The position numbers and the translations under genes are program-made. Shown here piece by piece: positions 4,450 through 6,631 of a stretch of DNA of 6,631 nucleotides. The stretch lies in assembly GCA_036788215.1 (NCBI GenBank), contig DAIQNV010000118.1, positions 1-6,631 of the forward strand. The letters are read 5' to 3'. How positions within the stretch are numbered: the first letter of the stretch is position 1; each line of letters opens with the position of its first letter. The notes beneath the pieces were generated by a model. That model searched no databases. It was not told the origin of the DNA and saw only the letters and a list, made by a program, of their open reading frames with translations. The DNA is from DAIQNV01 sp036788215 (GTDB lineage: Bacteria > Planctomycetota > Phycisphaerae > Phycisphaerales > UBA1924).

Positions 4450-6631
4450 ATGAGCGACAAGACCAAGGCGCGTTCCTTCAAGGACTCTTTGAACCTTCCG
4501 AAGACGGACTTCCCGATGCGGGCGGGGCTGGTGCACAACGAGCCGGCGAGCCTGGAGCGTTGGGAGAAGGCGGGTGTGTACGCCCGCCTGCGCGAGGCGC
4601 GGAAGGGCGCGGAGCGCTGGGTGTTCCACGATGGACCTCCCTACGCCAACGCGTCCCTGCACCTCGGGCACCTGCTCAACAAGACGCTGAAGGACTTCGT
4701 CGTCCGGTCGCGCTCGATGATGGGCCTCGATGTGCCCTTCGTGCCGGGGTGGGACTGCCACGGGCTGCCCATCGAGCACAAGGTGATGGAGGGCCTGGTC
4801 GAGTCGGGGGCCGCGGCGAAGCTGAAGGACATGAGCCCGGACGAGGCCCGGATGTTCGTGCGCCGGAGCTGCGCGGAGCACGCGGAGCGGAACGTGTCGC
4901 TGCAGATGGGGCAGATGAAGCGGCTGCTGACGCTCGCGGACTACGAGGACCCCTACCTGACGATGCACCCCCGGTACGAGGGCGCTGTGCTGGAGGTGCT
5001 GGCGGAACTGGTCGCGAAGGGGCTGGTCTTCCGGGCGCTGAAGCCTGTGCACTGGTCGATCGCGAATGAGACGGCGCTGGCGGAAGCGGAACTCGAGTAC
5101 ATGAACCGCGAGGACCTGAGCGTCTACGTCGATTTCGAGGCGGCGGACGCGGGGGCGGTGTACGACGCGTTCGGGCTGGGCGAGGACGATCGGCCCGGGC
5201 CCACCCCGAGCTTCATGATCTGGACGACCACGCCCTGGACGCTCCCGGCGAACCTGGCGATCGCGGTGAAGCGGGACATCCGGTACGCGCTGGCGCGGAT
5301 CGACGGGAACCTGACCGTGCTCGCGGAGAAGCTGATCGGGAAGGTGACCGAGCTCGCGAAGAGCGAGGACGTGGAAGTCCTCGCGCTCGCGGAGGGCGAG
5401 AAGCTCGTCGGGCTGAAGTACAGGCACCCGTTCATCGATGCGCCCGCGCTCGATGGGGCGGGCGTGTGGACGATCGTGGACGCGGACTACGTGACACTGG
5501 AGGACGGTACTGGGCTGGTGCACACGGCGCCGGGCCACGGCACCGAGGACTACCAGACGGGGCTGCGCGTGGGCCTGCCGATCTACTGCCCCGTGATGCA
5601 CGACGGGAAGTACGACGAGCGGGTGCCGGAGTGGCTGCGGGGAGCGCACATCTGGAAGGCGAACCAGGAGATCACCGATCGCCTGAGGCAGTCCGGGCAC
5701 CTCTTCTATGGCCACACGTTTATGCACAGCTACCCGCACGACTGGCGGAGCAAGACGCCCGTGATCTTCCGGTGCACGGAGCAGTGGTTCGTGGGCGTCG
5801 ATAAGCCGTTTGACGTTGCTGGTGACCCACGGTTTATCACCGAGAGCGATGAAAAGACCCTTCGCAAACGCTCGATGATCGCCGTGGGCGAACGAGTCTC
5901 AGAGTCGCAGCCTCACTTCGATCGGGCCCTCAGGCAGCTTGAACAAGAGGTCGTAGACGGATTGCAGGCGCACGCCGCGAATCCAACTGCTTTCGTCAGT
6001 GAATTGGGCCGGAGGCTGATCGAGGACAAGACGATTCCTGAAGATGTCCGACTGGCGTTTCGCCGTAAGTATGTCAAGCCATCAGCAACGCCCGAGGGGG
6101 CGTCGGGACTGCAGGAGCTCCGCGATGCGATGAATCGACCCGAGTATGCTGGGCTCGAGGAGTTTCTTGAGCGGAACGAACTGCAGTTCATGCCGGCGTG
6201 GGGGCGGAACCGGATGCGCGGGATGCTGGAGAGCCGGCCGGACTGGTGCATCAGCCGCCAGCGGGCGTGGGGCCTGCCGATCCCGGCGTTCACGACGCCG
6301 GATGGCGAGACTTTCATGACGCGGGCGAGCGTGGAGGCGGTGTCGAAGCGGTTCCGCGAGGTGGGGAGCGACGCGTGGTTCACGGAGTCGCCCGAGTCGA
6401 TCCTGTCGCACTACGACGCGAAGGGCGATGCGGGGGCGCCGGAGAGCGTGCGGAACGGGGACGTGAAGCTCTCGCAGCTCGCCAAGGGCGAGGACATTCT
6501 TGATGTGTGGTTCGAGTCGGGCTCGAGCTGGAACGCGGTGATGCGCGAGCGTTCCGGGGGATCGGACTACCCGGTGCGGGTGTACCTCGAGGGGTCGGAC
6601 CAGCACCGGGGGTGGTTCCAGACGAGCCTGT
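4450..6631 (+). CDS. ileS: Isoleucyl-tRNA synthetase, C-terminus beyond window
   Basis: This class I synthetase (cytoplasmic) charges tRNA-Ile with isoleucine using ATP. About 727 codons are present and the frame is open to the right edge. In order: the bacterial N-terminal block FKDSLNLPKTDFPMRAGL; the HIGH signature as HLGH at residues 71-74 (PYANASLHLGH); GWDCHGLPIEHKV; the editing (CP1) domain with WTTTPWTLPANLAI and GLVHTAPGHGTEDY; the WFVGVD block at 446-451; RPDWCISRQR at 596-605; DVWFESGS; and YLEGSDQHRGWF near the edge. His358 and Asp367 match, by my memory, the E. coli editing residues His333 and Asp342. The KMSKS loop, anticodon-binding domain and C-terminal zinc site lie outside. 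ATG is the chosen start because AGGGTGAG (4436-4443) lies 6 bases upstream and the N-terminus aligns with known family starts. About 110 extra residues lie between WFVGVD and the QFMPAWG block. No T-box is seen upstream. Confidence 0.97.
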   Translation, partial: MSDKTKARSFKDSLNLPKTDFPMRAGLVHNEPASLERWEKAGVYARLREARKGAERWVFHDGPPYANASLHLGHLLNKTLKDFVVRSRSMMGLDVPFVPGWDCHGLPIEHKVMEGLVESGAAAKLKDMSPDEARMFVRRSCAEHAERNVSLQMGQMKRLLTLADYEDPYLTMHPRYEGAVLEVLAELVAKGLVFRALKPVHWSIANETALAEAELEYMNREDLSVYVDFEAADAGAVYDAFGLGEDDRPGPTPSFMIWTTTPWTLPANLAIAVKRDIRYALARIDGNLTVLAEKLIGKVTELAKSEDVEVLALAEGEKLVGLKYRHPFIDAPALDGAGVWTIVDADYVTLEDGTGLVHTAPGHGTEDYQTGLRVGLPIYCPVMHDGKYDERVPEWLRGAHIWKANQEITDRLRQSGHLFYGHTFMHSYPHDWRSKTPVIFRCTEQWFVGVDKPFDVAGDPRFITESDEKTLRKRSMIAVGERVSESQPHFDRALRQLEQEVVDGLQAHAANPTAFVSELGRRLIEDKTIPEDVRLAFRRKYVKPSATPEGASGLQELRDAMNRPEYAGLEEFLERNELQFMPAWGRNRMRGMLESRPDWCISRQRAWGLPIPAFTTPDGETFMTRASVEAVSKRFREVGSDAWFTESPESILSHYDAKGDAGAPESVRNGDVKLSQLAKGEDILDVWFESGSSWNAVMRERSGGSDYPVRVYLEGSDQHRGWFQTSL
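5800..6174 (+). other. Extra in-frame segment within IleRS, atypical base composition
   Basis: Between WFVGVD (residues 446-451) and QFMPAWGRNRMRGM (from residue 579) lie about 125 residues. In E. coli IleRS, as I recall it, about 15 residues span the same interval, so some 110 are extra. KTLRKRSM (469-476) may still match the usual LR-x-x-(A/S)-(L/M) element, which would put most of the extra material at about 478-575. The segment is charged and mostly helical in character (for example RALRQLEQEVVDGLQAHAANP, LGRRLIEDKTIPEDVRLAFRRK, ELRDAMNRPEYAGLEEFLERN). It has no cysteines and no intein, protease or nuclease motif. By my count G+C for 5821-6180 is about 59 %, against 70-78 % in sampled flanking lines. 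Codons such as TTT, GTT, CAA, GTA and GGA are enriched here. Confidence 0.75.

Noticed and set aside
3597..4538. 313-codon open frame on the - strand across the 180-aa gene and the ileS start
   Set aside because: It spans two + strand genes and the hairpin-rich gap, has no recognisable motif, and the + strand genes have good ribosome sites.
4276..5739. 487-codon open frame on the - strand opposite ileS
   Set aside because: It mirrors ileS codons and is dominated by Arg, His, Val and Pro. The + strand encodes unmistakable IleRS motifs over the same bases.
5800..6174. Intein in IleRS
   Set aside because: No Cys or Ser begins the segment in splice context, no His-Asn precedes a Cys/Ser/Thr at its end, there is no block A/B-like sequence, and about 110 residues is too short for a usual mini-intein.
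5890..6179. GAACGA direct repeats (5890-5895 and 6174-6179) as a target-site duplication bounding the IleRS extra segment
   Set aside because: The copies are 284 bases apart, not a multiple of three, so a simple insertion with this duplication would not preserve the frame. A 6-base match is also likely by chance.

Overview
The window is GC-rich bacterial DNA, roughly 70 % by eye, with strong G/C third-position codon bias. Most of its genes have recognisable Shine-Dalgarno sites. The isoleucyl-tRNA synthetase is a bacterial type with planctomycete-like wording around its catalytic core, and the 180-residue protein next to it recalls a DUF2617-like family I associate with planctomycetes. Together these suggest a Planctomycetota member, perhaps of the Phycisphaerae. 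That placement is inference from remembered sequence style, not from a search.

Layout, left to right. (1) The 3' end of an alpha/beta-hydrolase (lipase/esterase-like) gene on the + strand; its N-terminus, including the nucleophile serine, lies before base 1. (2) A short convergent gap with a perfect 7-bp hairpin. (3) A two-gene unit on the - strand: a long HEAT-repeat-like protein (921..3275) followed by a small one-pass membrane protein (499..924), joined by an ATGA stop/start overlap. (4) A divergent, more AT-containing intergenic region (about 3276..3611) with a candidate promoter and a GC hairpin. (5) A small gene of unknown function on the + strand (3612..4154). (6) A structured, GC-rich intergenic region (4155..4449) with several GGCCCC/GGGGCC arms, one of them in a terminator-like hairpin with a GTGA loop and a short T run. 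(7) The first ~727 codons of ileS, running off the right edge before the KMSKS motif.

The ileS product charges tRNA-Ile. The HEAT-repeat protein and its membrane partner are probably made together and may act as a membrane-tethered scaffold, but no specific pathway can be read from the sequence.

Two points deserve most attention. First, the otherwise canonical IleRS carries about 110 extra in-frame residues between its WFV block and the RPDWCISRQR block, encoded by DNA of about 59 % G+C against 70-78 % in sampled flanking stretches. Second, the ileS leader contains four 7-nt arms that can pair in two mutually exclusive ways, one pairing being terminator-like.
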